A stretch of DNA of 64,000 nucleotides. Source: Triatoma infestans. Taxonomy: Eukaryota; Arthropoda; Insecta; Hemiptera; Reduviidae. The notes under the pieces are model-generated. The model saw only the letters and a list, made by a program, of their open reading frames with translations, did not search any database and was not told where the DNA came from. The DNA lies in contig JAAEAF010002807.1 of the NCBI GenBank assembly GCA_011037195.1, positions 37,950 to 101,949 of the forward strand, in the 5' to 3' direction. This document shows positions 1-10,059 of this stretch, in pieces. A program made the position numbers and the translations under genes. Positions within the stretch are counted from its first letter, which is position 1. Each line of letters begins with the position of its first letter.

Positions 1-755
1 ATATTACCATATATTTTTATGTTCTGTCCTAAATAACAAAAATAAAATTGAAGATATGTAATATAGCTGTGGGGGAGCCATAAGAGTGTCCGTTAACAAT
101 AAACAATTCCATTTGATACAATTCTCTGTATACAAGTGAGACACTATGGTCTCATATTACATACTTAAATTGATATTAATATAATAGTTTCATATTTTAG
201 TCAACACTAGTTGTTTTTGTGTGCGTTTAGTATAAATATAGAAGAGTAATTTATTTGACAAGTGAAAGAATCAGGACTTTTTACACACTCGAGTTCAGAG
301 TTGTAAAAAATACTTTACTCACGAGTTATGTATTAGATTATAATATATTAGAGTTATATATTAGATTTTTTCTCTAATCTTCAATTAAATTGGTTTGTTG
401 CAAGAGCGATGTCTACTTGTCTCTTGGTTGTGGTAGAGCTTATGGAGGCTAATAATAACTTTACAAACTCAGATTCTTTATTTCAAAACAGATATATTTG
501 AAAGTAAGTAATAAACAATAATAAACACAATTCGAATGAATACAAAGATAACAATCACTAAATAGTAAGTAATTTCAAAATACAGATATTTTACTAATTT
601 TCACGCAATAATAATTAACCCCTAAAGTGTAACCTCTCTCTTCTGTAGTCGTCACTTGATTTACAAATATCGATAAACATCGATAAGCCGGAACATGGTT
701 CTTAATTTGTATGAATTTAAAAAAATGCGAAAATATGCATATACTGATTATGTAT
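1..755. other. AT-rich sequence, nothing recognised
   Basis: I see no coding signature, tRNA-like box or copy of the window's repeat families here. Every open frame is shorter than 60 codons. Confidence 0.5.
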
Positions 756-759
756 TTTA

Positions 760-870
760 TTTAATTCAAGTCTAATACACCCTGTCTCTATAATCTGTTG
801 CGTTTGATGTAACCTCAAATCTGCTGTATCTGGGATTTGTTTTGATCTTGTTTTCGCGTATTGCCGCTAG
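760..870 (+). repeat. Dispersed repeat, first copy of a two-copy family
   Basis: This stretch matches the reverse complement of 31940-32050. Shared blocks in the same order are TTCAAGTC near the start, TCTGGGATTTGTTTT in the middle and CGCGTATTGCCGCTA at the end, with small indels between. No terminal repeats or coding content are visible, so the element class is unknown. Confidence 0.55.
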
Positions 871-1179
871 ATGGCGGGCTAGTGAGAGAAATTAGTGTGT
901 AACTCACTTTGTGTGAATGTTAAACTTTCTTCACTGAATTTAGTGAAATAATCGTCACATTATTCAAATGATTGCAAAAAAATATACCATATTTACGAAC
1001 TAGTAGATACTGAGTTTCTCATTTTTCGTTCTTTATGTTTACGCAGTAAAACTTAGGCAGTAGTCTCTCGGGTAACGTAATAATCCGGTTGGCGCCATAG
1101 CGCGCCTTCACTTGAATGTTACTTTCATTTACTGTTGTTAAGAAAAGCAAATATTGCAATTGGATTAAATTTGCAAAAT

Positions 1180-1256
1180 TGTGAGTTTTTACCGGAAATA
1201 CACTTCCCTAGGTCCGAAAAAAGAAAGATTTTTAGAAATTGGTCTGTGTGTGTGTG
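1180..1256 (+). repeat. FA repeat, short head fragment
   Basis: It holds the FA head block: TTTTACCGGAAATACA, then a CCTAGGTCCGAAAAAAG version of the next block, a TTTTTAGAAATTGGTCTG segment, and the GT run that sits at this fixed place in the family. The half-units and tail are absent. Confidence 0.6.
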
Positions 1257-1649
1257 TCATGAGGGAGGGCCGTCGACATAATAATAATAACAAATCTGGC
1301 GGTGAAGCACTTGCACCATTTTCTCTTACAGTAATTTCTACAATGTTACATCGATGGACAAACTTATAATTTTTACAAAAAATGTGTTTAATGATATTCA
1401 AATTTTTTGTGAAAGTATGATGAACTTTGGAGTAAGTAAAAGTCGCATGAGTGTTTCATACCAGATTTTGTTCTCGAAAACAGTTCCCAACTGGAAATTT
1501 AACTGGAGATTGATAGAAGTAATGTCTCATGGTGTACATTTTGTGAACACACAGTCAGGGAGCTACTTACAGTAAAAAACTAACAGCTATAATACTAGTA
1601 TATATAAGCATAGAGCAAGTAGGAAGCTTTAGATGAGGTAGAAATGAAA

Positions 1650-2134
1650 ACAAAAATGACAGCACACAAGTCAACTTTCCTCTCAATTCTAATTATTCCT
1701 CGGAATCATGGACTCTGACTAAATAGCACAAATCAATGATTAAAGCGTCGGAAATGAGATTCTACTGACAAGTTGAAGGCAAAACAAACAAAAAAACCGA
1801 GTCTATAACATTACCATCAGTTGGAACCTCGACGTAAAGTTAGCCATCGAGACACTCGAAAAGTACACGTTACATTGGCTAGGGCATCTTCTTCATATGG
1901 AGCCCAACCAAATTGTCCATACTACATACAAAGCTAAAGCGGATGGCAAGCGAGGGAGAGGCCGGCCTAATTAAAGCGGGAGGACGAGGTGAAGGATGCC
2001 TTCCAAAAAAAAGGGTCAGAATGGAGCAAAAGGAATGACTTGGTCTATGGCCGGCAAAGCTGGAAGAGGCTCTTTAAACTTCTTCCTCACACTGCTTAGG
2101 CGGTAGAAGAGAAGTGATTAAGATGAATAATTAA
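1650..2134 (+). mobile_element. Decayed 3' end of a non-LTR retrotransposon (RTE-like)
   Basis: Translation in shifting frames gives the C-terminal region found after the reverse transcriptase of RTE-like and related non-LTR elements. One frame reads SESWTLTK near 1700. Another reads ETLEKYTLHWLGHLLHMEPN and then GKRGRGRP (about 1850-1965). The last reads EDEVKDAFQKKGSEW and ends QSWKRLFKLLPHTA before a TAG stop near 2098. The WLGH...RGRGRP order is the family hallmark. Several in-frame stops and at least two frameshifts make it non-functional. A GA microsatellite follows the 3' end. The RT domain is missing, as expected for a 5'-truncated insertion. The clade is inferred from the C-terminal motif only. 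Confidence 0.75.
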
Positions 2135-2153
2135 AGAGAGAGAGAGAGAGAGA
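2134..2153. repeat. (GA)n microsatellite
   Basis: About ten GA units directly follow the RTE-like 3' end and may have grown from its tail. Confidence 0.9.
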
Positions 2154-2159
2154 AAATTG

Positions 2160-2850
2160 AGAATTGGAATTTGGTATTAACTGAAATTAAGATAAATTTA
2201 ATTATTTTTAATTAAATGTCTGTAAATTGATAAATCATTAGGATGGCTCTTATATAGTATATAAAATAAGTTTTAGAGGTACAATCAAATTCTCTCCTTT
2301 AATTGAATGACCTAATTATAACATATTTTTATACTCTTCTATTTCCTTGATTACATACTATAGTTTATGATCTTCCTTAATAAATAAATCTTTATGGAAA
2401 ATATATATACCTATAAAAGTATAATAAATAAAAAAAAATAATAGAGTTTTCTAATATTTATTATTAAATAAGATTACACTGTACCAAATAAATAAATGAC
2501 CCATTATTTGTATAGAATAAAAATACTTCCGACATGTCGGTGAATATTCTGTTGATCGATAATTAAACGGCTGGAAATAATTATTAGGCTGTTGGGCAAT
2601 TTTTCATTGTTCATTAAAGTTTGACTTAAAGCTTATGAAACACAGTATAAATATATATATATATATTTATATACGCAATATATATATATATACGCAAAAA
2701 TTCTGGAACATTCACTAAAAGATCTATTTGAAAACTGCCACGTAATCTTTAGCCAATTGAATTCCACTAGGTTTTTGGATAAACTCCAAAATCAAAAACA
2801 AAACATCTCCGACAGTACTGTTTCTCTGCTCAACATATACACAATTAACA
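2160..2850. other. AT-rich spacer
   Basis: This is mostly A/T with short AT dinucleotide runs near 2650-2690. No gene or repeat copy is recognised. Confidence 0.5.
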
Positions 2851-2852
2851 AA

Positions 2853-2900
2853 ATACTGGTGTGAAACACTCAACCATTTTTCTCTTACCGCTTTTAATTA
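2853..2900 (-). repeat. FA repeat, tail fragment
   Basis: GGTGTGAAACACTCAACC followed by TTTTTCTCTTACCGC is the reverse complement of the FA tail. The rest of the arm is not present. Confidence 0.55.
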
Positions 2901-2983
2901 AATAAATACAATAATAGAAAACTTTTCTAAAACACTTTGGATTTTCAGTAATTTGTCCAAACATTAAATATACAGAGTCCTCA

Positions 2984-3118
2984 CGTGTTGGTCTAGTGGC
3001 TAGCGCACTCGCTTTTCTTGCGAGAATTCTAGGTTTGATTCCCGTGAGGGTAATGGTCAGTGTTGACCCAGCATCGTGATAAAAAGTGGGAAGCTACAGT
3101 TAGTTACGAAATAAAAAT
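2984..3118 (+). mobile_element. tRNA-derived SINE (S2), tRNA-Glu-like head
   Basis: The head has box A-like TGGTCTAGTGGCTAGC and box B-like GGTTTGATTCCC. Between them, CTCGC and GCGAG can pair around the seven-base loop TTTTCTT, which puts TTC at the anticodon position. The GGTCTAGTGGCTAG D-arm is typical of tRNA-Glu. The sequence has no acceptor-stem pairing and continues about 70 bp into a non-tRNA body ending in an A-rich AAATAAAAATGA tail, so it is a SINE and not a tRNA gene. No clear target-site duplication was found. Confidence 0.7.
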
Positions 3119-3378
3119 GATTTGATTTCTTTCTGTGCAGTTAGCATTTATTTCAGAATGTGGATTACAGACTGTGATCCAGAAAAGAGTGCCAGAACAT
3201 TATACAAACTTAAATAACTTTTAAAATATGTAACATGGCACAGAGTCCACAAAACAGCCTAAAAATGAATTTTTCCGGAAAAATATTTGAAATAAAAGTG
3301 ATAGGCCTATATCCGTGCAGTTAGCAGTGCACAAGATTAAAGGAAATCATTGTCGCCGGCTTTTGAGAAAATTCCAAT

Positions 3379-3391
3379 ATAAATCAAGTCT
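3379..3391. repeat. Target-site duplication, left copy (13 bp)
   Basis: ATAAATCAAGTCT recurs exactly at 3669-3681 and brackets the two-armed element at 3392-3668 within an FA arm. Confidence 0.85.
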
Positions 3392-3430
3392 CAGAGACAT
3401 TTTCCGTGGAAGCCTGCTTCATTTTGTGGT

Positions 3431-3466
3431 CATCGACCGGTTTCGGGCGTTCGCCCCTTCAGGATG
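3431..3466 (-). ncRNA. Hammerhead-like core (left arm, damaged)
   Basis: This is the inverted partner of the core at 3556-3593. On the minus strand it reads CATC, CTGAAG, GGGC-GAAC-GCCC, GAAA, CCGGTC, GATG. The A (and the extra T) before stem II are missing, so the first core is broken. Stems I and II are intact. Confidence 0.4.
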
Positions 3467-3555
3467 CGCTTTTCGACAGTGTGCCAACACAGGCTCGGTT
3501 AGTGTGAAACTAAGTCTCTGTACGAGTCTGTGGTTGGCACACTGTCTGAAAAGCG

Positions 3556-3593
3556 CATCCTGAAGATGGGCGAACGCCCGAAACCGGTCGATG
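3556..3593 (+). ncRNA. Hammerhead-ribozyme-like core (right arm)
   Basis: In order: CATC; CTGAAGA (fits the CUGANGA core); an extra T; GGGC-GAAC-GCCC, a 4-bp stem II with a tetraloop; GAAA (the second core); CCGG; TC; and GATG, which pairs with the first CATC as stem I. ACCGGT is self-complementary, so stem III could form only between two copies, as in minimal dimer-active hammerheads. The predicted cleavage site follows C3589. The unpaired T after CTGAAGA departs from the textbook core. Activity is unproven. Confidence 0.5.
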
Positions 3594-4129
3594 ACCACAA
3601 AATGAAGCAGGCTTCCACGGAAAATGTCTCGATGCTTTCCAGCTCTGCGGAACCAACCACCACAACAAATAAATCAAGTCTATTCTATGAAGTCACACTT
3701 CTGGTTAACGGATTTTATTTTAACTTTGAATTCCAGAAATAATTATAACGTAAATCAATATTATATAGATGGTAGAACCATACATTGTACTGAATAGTAC
3801 TTTTCCCTCTTAAACAGTAGTTAACGCTATTGTACCACCAAAAAATCAATTTTCCCGGGAAAATGTTCCAAATAAAAGTTATAAGTATAGAAAACCTCAA
3901 AAAATAATTTAAAAAAAAAACACACATTAAAGTCGTACTTCCGATTGATGAATTTTGACCGAAACATTCCATGTCAGTCACGATGCTAGTTCTTAAACGA
4001 AAAACGGGATAGTTTTTTCGCATTCGCACAACAACCATTCACAAAAAACTTTTTTCTCCATGCTCAGGGGATCTCAAAACATGTATTTCGGTGAAATTTG
4101 AATTCCCACTTACTAGAAGTAAGACTAAG

Positions 4130-4790
4130 TAAAAATAAAAAAAGCCTTGTCTTTATTTTCATCACATTAAGATAAATCTAATCATAATTCCTCTTTACTT
4201 CATTAAACAATTAGAAATTTGTGTACGGAAGCTTTGAAAAGTGACAATGAATGTAAACAGGTTATTAACTAAAATGGGGGCATAATGTATTTTCAAAAAC
4301 ATCGGACAGCCAATATTGGGGTTTGACATTGTATGGACTGATAGAGTGAATGAGTCAAGAGTGTTTAGTGAAACATTAGAACCAAGTTATCGGGATCATT
4401 CGAATATGAAAGCAAGCAAAGTTTATGGGAGGGGGGGACTAGTATGGCGAATTAGAAAGAATTAGAGCTGCTTTAGCAGAGTAACTTTAGAGAAAATAGT
4501 CTTATCATACCGCGGATAATTATTAGTTCGTAGGGGATAAAAAGGAATGAGCGGTAGCACGAGGTAACGGATGAGAAAGTGGTGAGGCAGGGCGAGGGAG
4601 TGAGTGAGAAGAATTGAGAGATTTTTACAATGGTCTGTAGGATACAGACAGATATGTATTTTACGACAGTGTAAGGTTGTGTTATTAGTGGGTTGTAAAA
4701 AAATGAAGCAAGTCATAAAACAAGACCAATTCTTTACGGTAACATGAAAGTTTTACAACTTTAAACTTAAAACGTAATTTTATAAACTTT
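4130..4790. other. Unassigned sequence
   Basis: This is mixed sequence with a purine-rich stretch on the plus strand (4420-4620). No coding signature and no repeat family is recognised. Confidence 0.45.
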
Positions 4791-4799
4791 AAAGTACTT

Positions 4800-5015
4800 T
4801 TTTTTTATATTAGTTGATACTATATACGTATATGAAGTTTACAGAAAAATCTTTGGAGCGATTTTCTTGAAAAATCACGAAACCTAATAAAATCTATTCC
4901 ATAAAATGGGACTTCCGGTTGACCGACTGTGATCAAAACGTTATTGTCACGTCCCCCCTTCCCATTTTTTTCGTACTATGCTGACCAAGTTATACGTGAA
5001 AACTCAATTAGCAAC
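4800..5015 (-). repeat. FA repeat fragment
   Basis: Recognisable FA blocks are CTTTGGAGCGATTTTCTTGA, GGGACTTCCGGTTGACCGA, a TTATTGTCACGTC remnant and a head remnant ACGTGAAAACTCAATT. The distal half is absent. Confidence 0.65.
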
Positions 5016-5229
5016 AGCAAGAGAAAAATATGTCAAATTGTTATAATTGTGAGAAAATTAATCTGAATATTATTTGATTAATTCATTAAAAAATTAATTC
5101 AATAGACTTCCCTATAATTGTTTGGCCATGGCTAATTAATAATACTAGTATCAATTAAGAAAAAGAAGAATAATTAATTTTATTAATTAATAACCTCAAC
5201 TTTATGTTTTATTTTTTTTGGGTTTCTTC

Positions 5230-5589
5230 TGTGATGGGATCCGAATTATTAAGATTCGTGAGGATCCGAAGAACCTAGTTACTCGCTACCTAGGCCAGAC
5301 TAGGGAGGGAGATTCTATTATATATACAGGGGAGCTAGACCAAAGAAGAAGAGTCCACCACACCAGTCAGCAAACAACAATCAACTTACTTTCTAATTAC
5401 TCAGCCAGTCTGGGATCTCTTAGTTATTCTCTCGCTACCTTATTCTCTAACTTCTATTAACAGTGAAAAGTCCTTGCAGTTTGTGTTTCCTATTCATTAT
5501 TTACTGTTCAGCACATCTATCAGTTTATTTTTTCTTCATCATTCCTAAATTCATTCTCTGTAATCTCTCTCCTTCTGCCATCCATTACA
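5230..5589 (+). mobile_element. Probable solo LTR
   Basis: It starts TGTGATGG, ends CCATTACA, and is flanked by the 4-bp direct repeat CTTC (5226-5229 and 5590-5593). A TATA-like TATTATATATACAGGGG lies near 5316, followed by a T/C-rich leader. AGTGAAAAGTCCTTGCAG (about 5461-5478) matches AGTGTAAAGTCCTTGGCAG in the solo LTR at 37427-37758, and a GGATCC pair at 5238 and 5262 recurs in the relative near 47.8 kb. No internal retroviral-type coding region is nearby. The boundaries rest on short motifs. Confidence 0.5.
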
Positions 5590-5639
5590 CTTCTCTTTTG
5601 GAAGTTTCCTTCTTAAAGTATGTAAAAGGATATAAAGAA

Positions 5640-6050
5640 TTATGAAGTAAAAGAGAGGATATTATCTTACAAGTTTATAAGTTGTGTTCAAACAATATCT
5701 ACACATATTTGTCAACTTGAACATCTATATACAACCCAGGTGACTTAGATTCCGCCAGACATGACTGTAAACTAGAACCATAAAGTTCAAAGATAAAGTT
5801 AAGAATCGAAAAAAACTGAGCATTATATACGAAACACCAAATCAGGTAACTTTTATTTGTCTGAGAAACACGTATACATGTGTTTGTCTGGTTATGTACA
5901 AAGATGGTAAAATTCAATATAAAGAGAATTCTATACCCAGTTTACGCCAAGAAACAGACAAATACAGTAGAAGGATTTATTGCCTGTAGCGTTAATATCT
6001 GTCAAAGTAAATAAATAAAGAAAGAAGATTCATACTATTAATTTCTCTAA
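5640..6050. other. AT-rich spacer
   Basis: No coding signature, SINE box or repeat-family copy is visible. Confidence 0.45.
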
Positions 6051-6054
6051 CTAC

Positions 6055-6112
6055 TACTGTAAAAGAGGGTGTTGCGATCGTATCCAGTTTTTAAAATTGA
6101 ATTTTCAATTTA
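6055..6112 (+). repeat. FA repeat, head fragment
   Basis: GTGTTGCGATCGTATCCAG followed by AAATTGAATTTTCA is the first part of an FA head. Homology stops after about 57 bp. Confidence 0.55.
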
Positions 6113-6114
6113 TC

Positions 6115-7335
6115 TCCGTTACAATGCTATTATTACAATTGATAAATTTTATTTAAAGTTGGTGGTGGAGGTCTATTATTTATCTTAGGTCTTACCACCT
6201 TAATAGCCTATATATAGAGGCACGCCATAGGCTATCATCTTAAAATAAATGTATAAATCGAATTGCACAAATGCCGCACAGGATTTAATCACTTTTTTTC
6301 TGGAAAATACTAGGAAAATTTACTGCTTTTCCCACTCAACAGTGCCATTATTACGGCCATTATCCATAATGAAACATGAAATACTAGGCCATAGTGCCTA
6401 GCTGGATTATTTCTTAAAGGACTACTAAGAAATGCTAATGCCGTTCGAGAATTCCACTCACTTGAGCGGAAAATACATTTTTCCGGTATATCCTTCTGCA
6501 ACATGGAAAATGTACGAACGGCATAGTGATAAAACTTATTATTTCATTCAAAAAGGCTGGAATCGGTTAATTTTATTCGGAAACTAATTGCACACTTTTT
6601 TTTCAGGTCCGGCTAATATAGTTTAATATATTTGTATCATTTTTCCAAAAATAAAAAAATAAATAAATTCACGACAGTTTATAGAAATCTGTGTCATTAG
6701 ATTTCAAGCGGTTATAGGGTTTTGAGCTAGCCATTGTCTTCTGGACTAAATCTCGACACATTCGAATTTATGCTAACCAATATGTATCCCCCCGACTCAC
6801 TTGTATATTGACTTATCATGTTTATTCATAAAAATAAATAAATTTCATAACTCTATTAAATGAGTTTCTTTTAATCACGTAATTCGAGTACATGTAAACA
6901 GCCGATGTAAACTAGTCGTCGTTCAGGGGAGCTCGCGTAACTAACTCAACTAATAGTATCAAGTAAACAAGCCTTTTATAGTAAATTACGTTTTATCAAA
7001 TTAAAAATATTATTCTTTGGGTATTTCAAAGAAATATTTTATAATTATTTTATCGAATCTTTCGAATGACTGGTATGTATGATGTATTTTGGCCATATTT
7101 AGAAGAATTTTTGTACGATTCTGCAAAAGTATTTAAGATTAATATATATTTTTTTTATTTTATGTTAAAAGCCTAATATGGCTTTGTAATAGGCTGAAAA
7201 TAATTTTATTTTTAAAAGGAAGGCGCAATGCTACGATGTCATGCAAGATAATAAACAAAAATCTGTTTGAAACAAATACGATTTACACTCTTCAATTTAT
7301 TATACATTATAAATGACAAATTACACTAATGACAA
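6115..7335. other. AT-rich stretch with one short hairpin
   Basis: The only structure seen is an inverted repeat ATAGCCTAT/ATAGGCTAT at 6203-6235. No gene or mobile element is recognised. Confidence 0.45.
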
Positions 7336-7339
7336 ATAA

Positions 7340-7530
7340 TACTACGTCAAACACCTGAAAGTCTTGATCATATTTTCATGATTTGTCCCAGATACGATCG
7401 GAGAGAAATAGATGTTAACAAGTTATCCAAGCAGTTGGGTAACCCGTTTTCACTATAAAGTATTTTAATGGAACCCCGTAAGTGGCTGGAGAATTTTTTG
7501 AGTTTATAAAGGAATGCAAATAAAAATATG
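7340..7530 (+). mobile_element. C-terminal remnant of a non-LTR retrotransposon
   Basis: One frame reads ESLDHIFMICPRYDRREI, then SKQLGNPFSL, a stop, and EPRKWLENFLSL. The ...DHI...CPRY.R... spacing followed by a W-centred helix is the usual region after the RNase H domain in Jockey, I and R1-type elements. Two in-frame stops show it is dead. It is followed, about 280 bp later, by the tandem array at 7810-8226, which could lie in this element's 3' untranslated region. The clade is not determined. Confidence 0.6.
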
Positions 7531-7800
7531 AATACAAAGATTCAATAATTTTGCAAGAAACAAATAATATTTATATATTTATAACAGCGTCCGCTTTGAG
7601 AACAAATTATTTTAATTTAGTTCAGGTATAATGAATAGGGTGCGAGGAATATCTAGTATTCCACCCCCACTTCGTTAGTTTAGGAATGTGGTGTGAATGA
7701 TTTGTTGGTATGCTTGAATTTAGTAGGATGAATGTATTTATTGGCGTGACTGGTTTCAATTGAATGTAATTTTAGAAAGAGTAATATATACTGTTTGATA
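7530..7800. other. Sequence between non-LTR tail and tandem array
   Basis: This stretch is less AT-rich than its surroundings in part (7630-7690) and has no open frame of note. It may be the 3' untranslated region of the element ending near 7530. Confidence 0.35.
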
Positions 7801-7809
7801 CAGTATAAG

Positions 7810-8226
7810 TACCCTGGTTATTGTTATACCATAATACTAGCTGTAAGCCTGGTACTGTTTGGTACAGTAATAAGTTACCCGGTTATTGTTATACCATAAT
7901 ACTAGCTGTAAAGCCTGGTACTGTTTGGTACAGTAATAAGTACCCTGGTTATTGTTATACCATAATACTAGCTGTATGGGACTGTTGGTACAGTAATAAG
8001 ACCCTGGTATTGTAACTAATACTAGCTGTAGCCTGGTACTGTTTGGTACAGTAATAAGTACCCTGGTTATTGTTATACCATAATACTAGCTGTAAGCCTG
8101 GTACTGTTTGGTACAGTAATAAGTACCCTGGTTATTGTTATACCATAATACTAGCGTAAGCCTGGTACTGTTTGGTACAGTAATAAGTACCCTGGTTATT
8201 GTTATACCATAATACTAGCTGTAAGC
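7810..8226. repeat. Tandem array, 65-bp unit, about 6.5 copies
   Basis: Units start near 7810, 7875, 7941, 8001, 8059, 8124 and 8188. Each contains CCTGGTTATTGTTATACCAT, AATACTAGCTGTA and GCCTGGTACTGTTTGGTAC. Units 3 and 4 carry small deletions; the others are nearly identical. Within each unit, GGTACTGTTTGGTACAG and the following AAGTACC offer short inverted pairings. The high similarity between units suggests recent expansion or homogenisation. Confidence 0.9.
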
Positions 8227-8359
8227 GGTTGATGGTTGAAATAAAAGTTAAACATTTTTTTACCACTTTTAGTTATAAAGTGTTGTTTGTGTTTGTGATT
8301 CAACGTTTACTAAATATTTAATTGTCTTCAAGATGATGCACCTGCTGATACCTATATAA

Positions 8360-8880
8360 TAATAAAATGACATTTTACTAATATCCCAGGATCCTCCAGA
8401 TACCAAGTATAGAAAATACTCATTGGTATTCGTTACCAAAAAAATTGCTGAATACCGAAAAAAAAATGTGCACTCCCGGTCAACCAATTCTCTTCAAAGA
8501 TAGATTTTTAGCAACAAATTTATTCTTATTAACATTATATAGATGGAAGAACCTTATAATATATTAAAATAGTACTTTAGAGGAAAACTCTACATCACCG
8601 CATGCACCGCTTTATTCAAAATCAATTCTTCCAAGAAAAATGATTGGCCTATTGGCGTGGAATATATAAAAAGTTTAAAGAAATTCAATTGGATGTCCAA
8701 TAATAATGGTAATAAAAAGTTTATCAATAAAGTGGAATTTCCAGTTGAACATTTTGATCGAAATTACTTTCTGTCAGATCCCTTAGTGCTAGATAGATAA
8801 ACCGTATATCCTGGTTGAACTTCCTGCGATTTTTCGTTTTTGAATTACGCTTTGAGAATTGTTCACGTACAAATAAACTC
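8360..8880 (-). repeat. FA repeat arm, partial
   Basis: Blocks in minus-strand order: CTTCCTGCGATTTTTCGTT (8820), the GAATTTCCAGTTGAAC half-unit (8735), AGTTTAAAGAAATTCAATTG (8670), TAGTACTTTAGAGGAAAAC (8570), and GCACTCCCGGTCAACCAA of half-unit 2 (8472). The distal tail is not seen. Confidence 0.75.
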
Positions 8881-8954
8881 AAATAAGTACTTATAGATTA
8901 CTAGTAAAAGTAAAATAGGTCTTTTGTATATATTCGCCCAGGGAAGGCGAATTT

Positions 8955-9160
8955 TTAAAGAAAATCGCCAAAAACTTAAAAAAAATCATTCGGTAAAATC
9001 GCATGTGCTGTTGCGACATTTTAACAGAAACTTTCGTGTCAGATGTGGTGGTGGTATCAAAGCGAAATATTAACTTTAAGCTTCCTGCGATTCTTTTTGT
9101 TTTCGAGATATATTTTATTCATAAAAAAGCAGACATACACACAGATTCATACATACATAC
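8955..9160 (-). repeat. FA repeat fragment
   Basis: Blocks are TTTTTAAAGAAAATCGCC, TCATTCGGTAAAATCGCATG, ACTTTCGTGTCAGATGTGG, CTTCCTGCGATTC and a CA-rich segment. It adjoins the previous arm in the same orientation, so the two may be one rearranged copy. Confidence 0.7.
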
Positions 9161-9490
9161 ATATAAATGTACATATGTTACTAGCAAAAAATAAACATAA
9201 AAGTAAAAAAAAAAAATAAATAAATAAAATTAGGTAAGGCAGTAAGCCACACCAAGTTCTTTTGATCTATACATTTTGCTGTCCTGGCAAGGCCGTCATC
9301 CTTTGCCTTTAGGGTGTGAAATGTCTAAGTAATTTTTAAAACAAGGTCATCCACTGTTACATTAATCTTTTGTAGGATATTATGTTTCATAATTTCTTTG
9401 AATAATTAAGGTTATCTACATTTTATTACAAATTATTATAAAAAAACGTGGTGCAGAGAGTTTTTAATTTTTTATTGTTTTTTTTTTATT
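9160..9490. other. Unassigned sequence
   Basis: This contains A/T homopolymers and a small GC-richer patch at 9235-9320. Nothing was recognised. Confidence 0.4.
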
Positions 9491-9494
9491 TTTA

Positions 9495-9640
9495 CTTAAG
9501 CATTGTGATCGTGTCAAATTTTCGAAATTTGAATTTTCACCGGAAATACATGATGCAGCTAACGCGAAAGTTTTCGAACGAAATCCATCAACGATGGAAG
9601 TGCGATTTTTCTGAATGTATCTTTTTTTATTTTTAAGGAA
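9495..9640 (+). repeat. FA repeat, internally deleted
   Basis: The head is clear (TTGTGATCGTGTCAAATTTT, CACCGGAAATACATG). It then jumps to CGAAATCCATCAACGATGGA and AGTGCGATTTTTCTGAATG, skipping the GT run. Confidence 0.65.
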
Positions 9641-9644
9641 ATTT

Positions 9645-10050
9645 GTCAACTCGAAGATAAAAAGTTTTTAAAAGATGTCGTAACATATTTATTATATACA
9701 CATATAGCAACTATGAAAATAGTGCTGACAGAAGCTATAATTTCATATCCAAACTTTCATACAACATATCTACCAACTTGGGGGCCAACAATAAAAACTT
9801 AATGACAATCGTACTTTCTTTATAGGCAGTAGAACATAGTCTTATGTTTTTATACTGAAAAGAATGGATAGTAGTTGTTATACAACGGATGGTTGGGGGG
9901 AGAGTTTTCATGAGTTCATTAACCCGTAAGAAGAGAGTGGTAGAATTGAAGTCCGTCCCCCCTTTTCTGTGCACGCTTCCAAATATGGTGTATTCATTCA
10001 AAAAGTAACTTGTTAGAAAAGGTTTTCAAGAAACTACGGTAAAACTGGTG
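9645..10050. other. Unassigned sequence
   Basis: A minus-strand frame of 88 codons is present but has no recognisable motif. No repeat family is clear. Confidence 0.35.
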
Positions 10051-10059
10051 GGGAGGAAC

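Larger units (their letters stand above)
3392..3668. mobile_element. Two-armed inverted element with hammerhead-like cores, probably Penelope-like
   Basis: The left arm (3392-3487) and the right arm (3530-3668) are inverted copies. Each holds GGTCATCGACCGGTTTCGGG or its complement and a copy of GCCTGCTTCATTTTGTGG. They are joined by a roughly 40-bp spacer. The insertion is bounded by a perfect 13-bp duplication, so it arrived as a unit. The left arm lacks about 30 bp that the right arm keeps (GCTTTCCAGCTCTGCGG...). The same arm recurs near 16.3, 38.9, 44.2 and 63.0 kb. There is no coding capacity. Inverted terminal repeats, variable-length duplications and hammerhead motifs fit Penelope-like elements; this class call is inference. 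Confidence 0.65.
3240..4115 (-). repeat. FA repeat arm, interrupted by a two-armed insertion
   Basis: FA order read on the minus strand: head (GGATCTCAAAACATGTATTT near 4070), half-unit 1 around the ACTTCCGATTGATG block (3950), the AAATGTTCCAAATAAAAG block (3860), ATTGTACTGAATAGTACTTT (3785), and half-unit 2 around CACTTCTGGTTAACG (3695). It then continues on the other side of the insertion at 3392-3668 with GAGAAAATTCCAATAT (3366-3380) and AAATAAAAGTGATAGG (3290). The arm was complete before the insertion. Confidence 0.8.

Noticed and set aside
3530..3742. 70-codon frame across the right arm of the two-armed element
   Set aside because: It is a by-product of the GC-richer arm; the same arm elsewhere has stops in that frame.
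7810..8226. CRISPR array
   Set aside because: The units are contiguous and nearly identical throughout, with no distinct spacers, and the DNA is eukaryotic.
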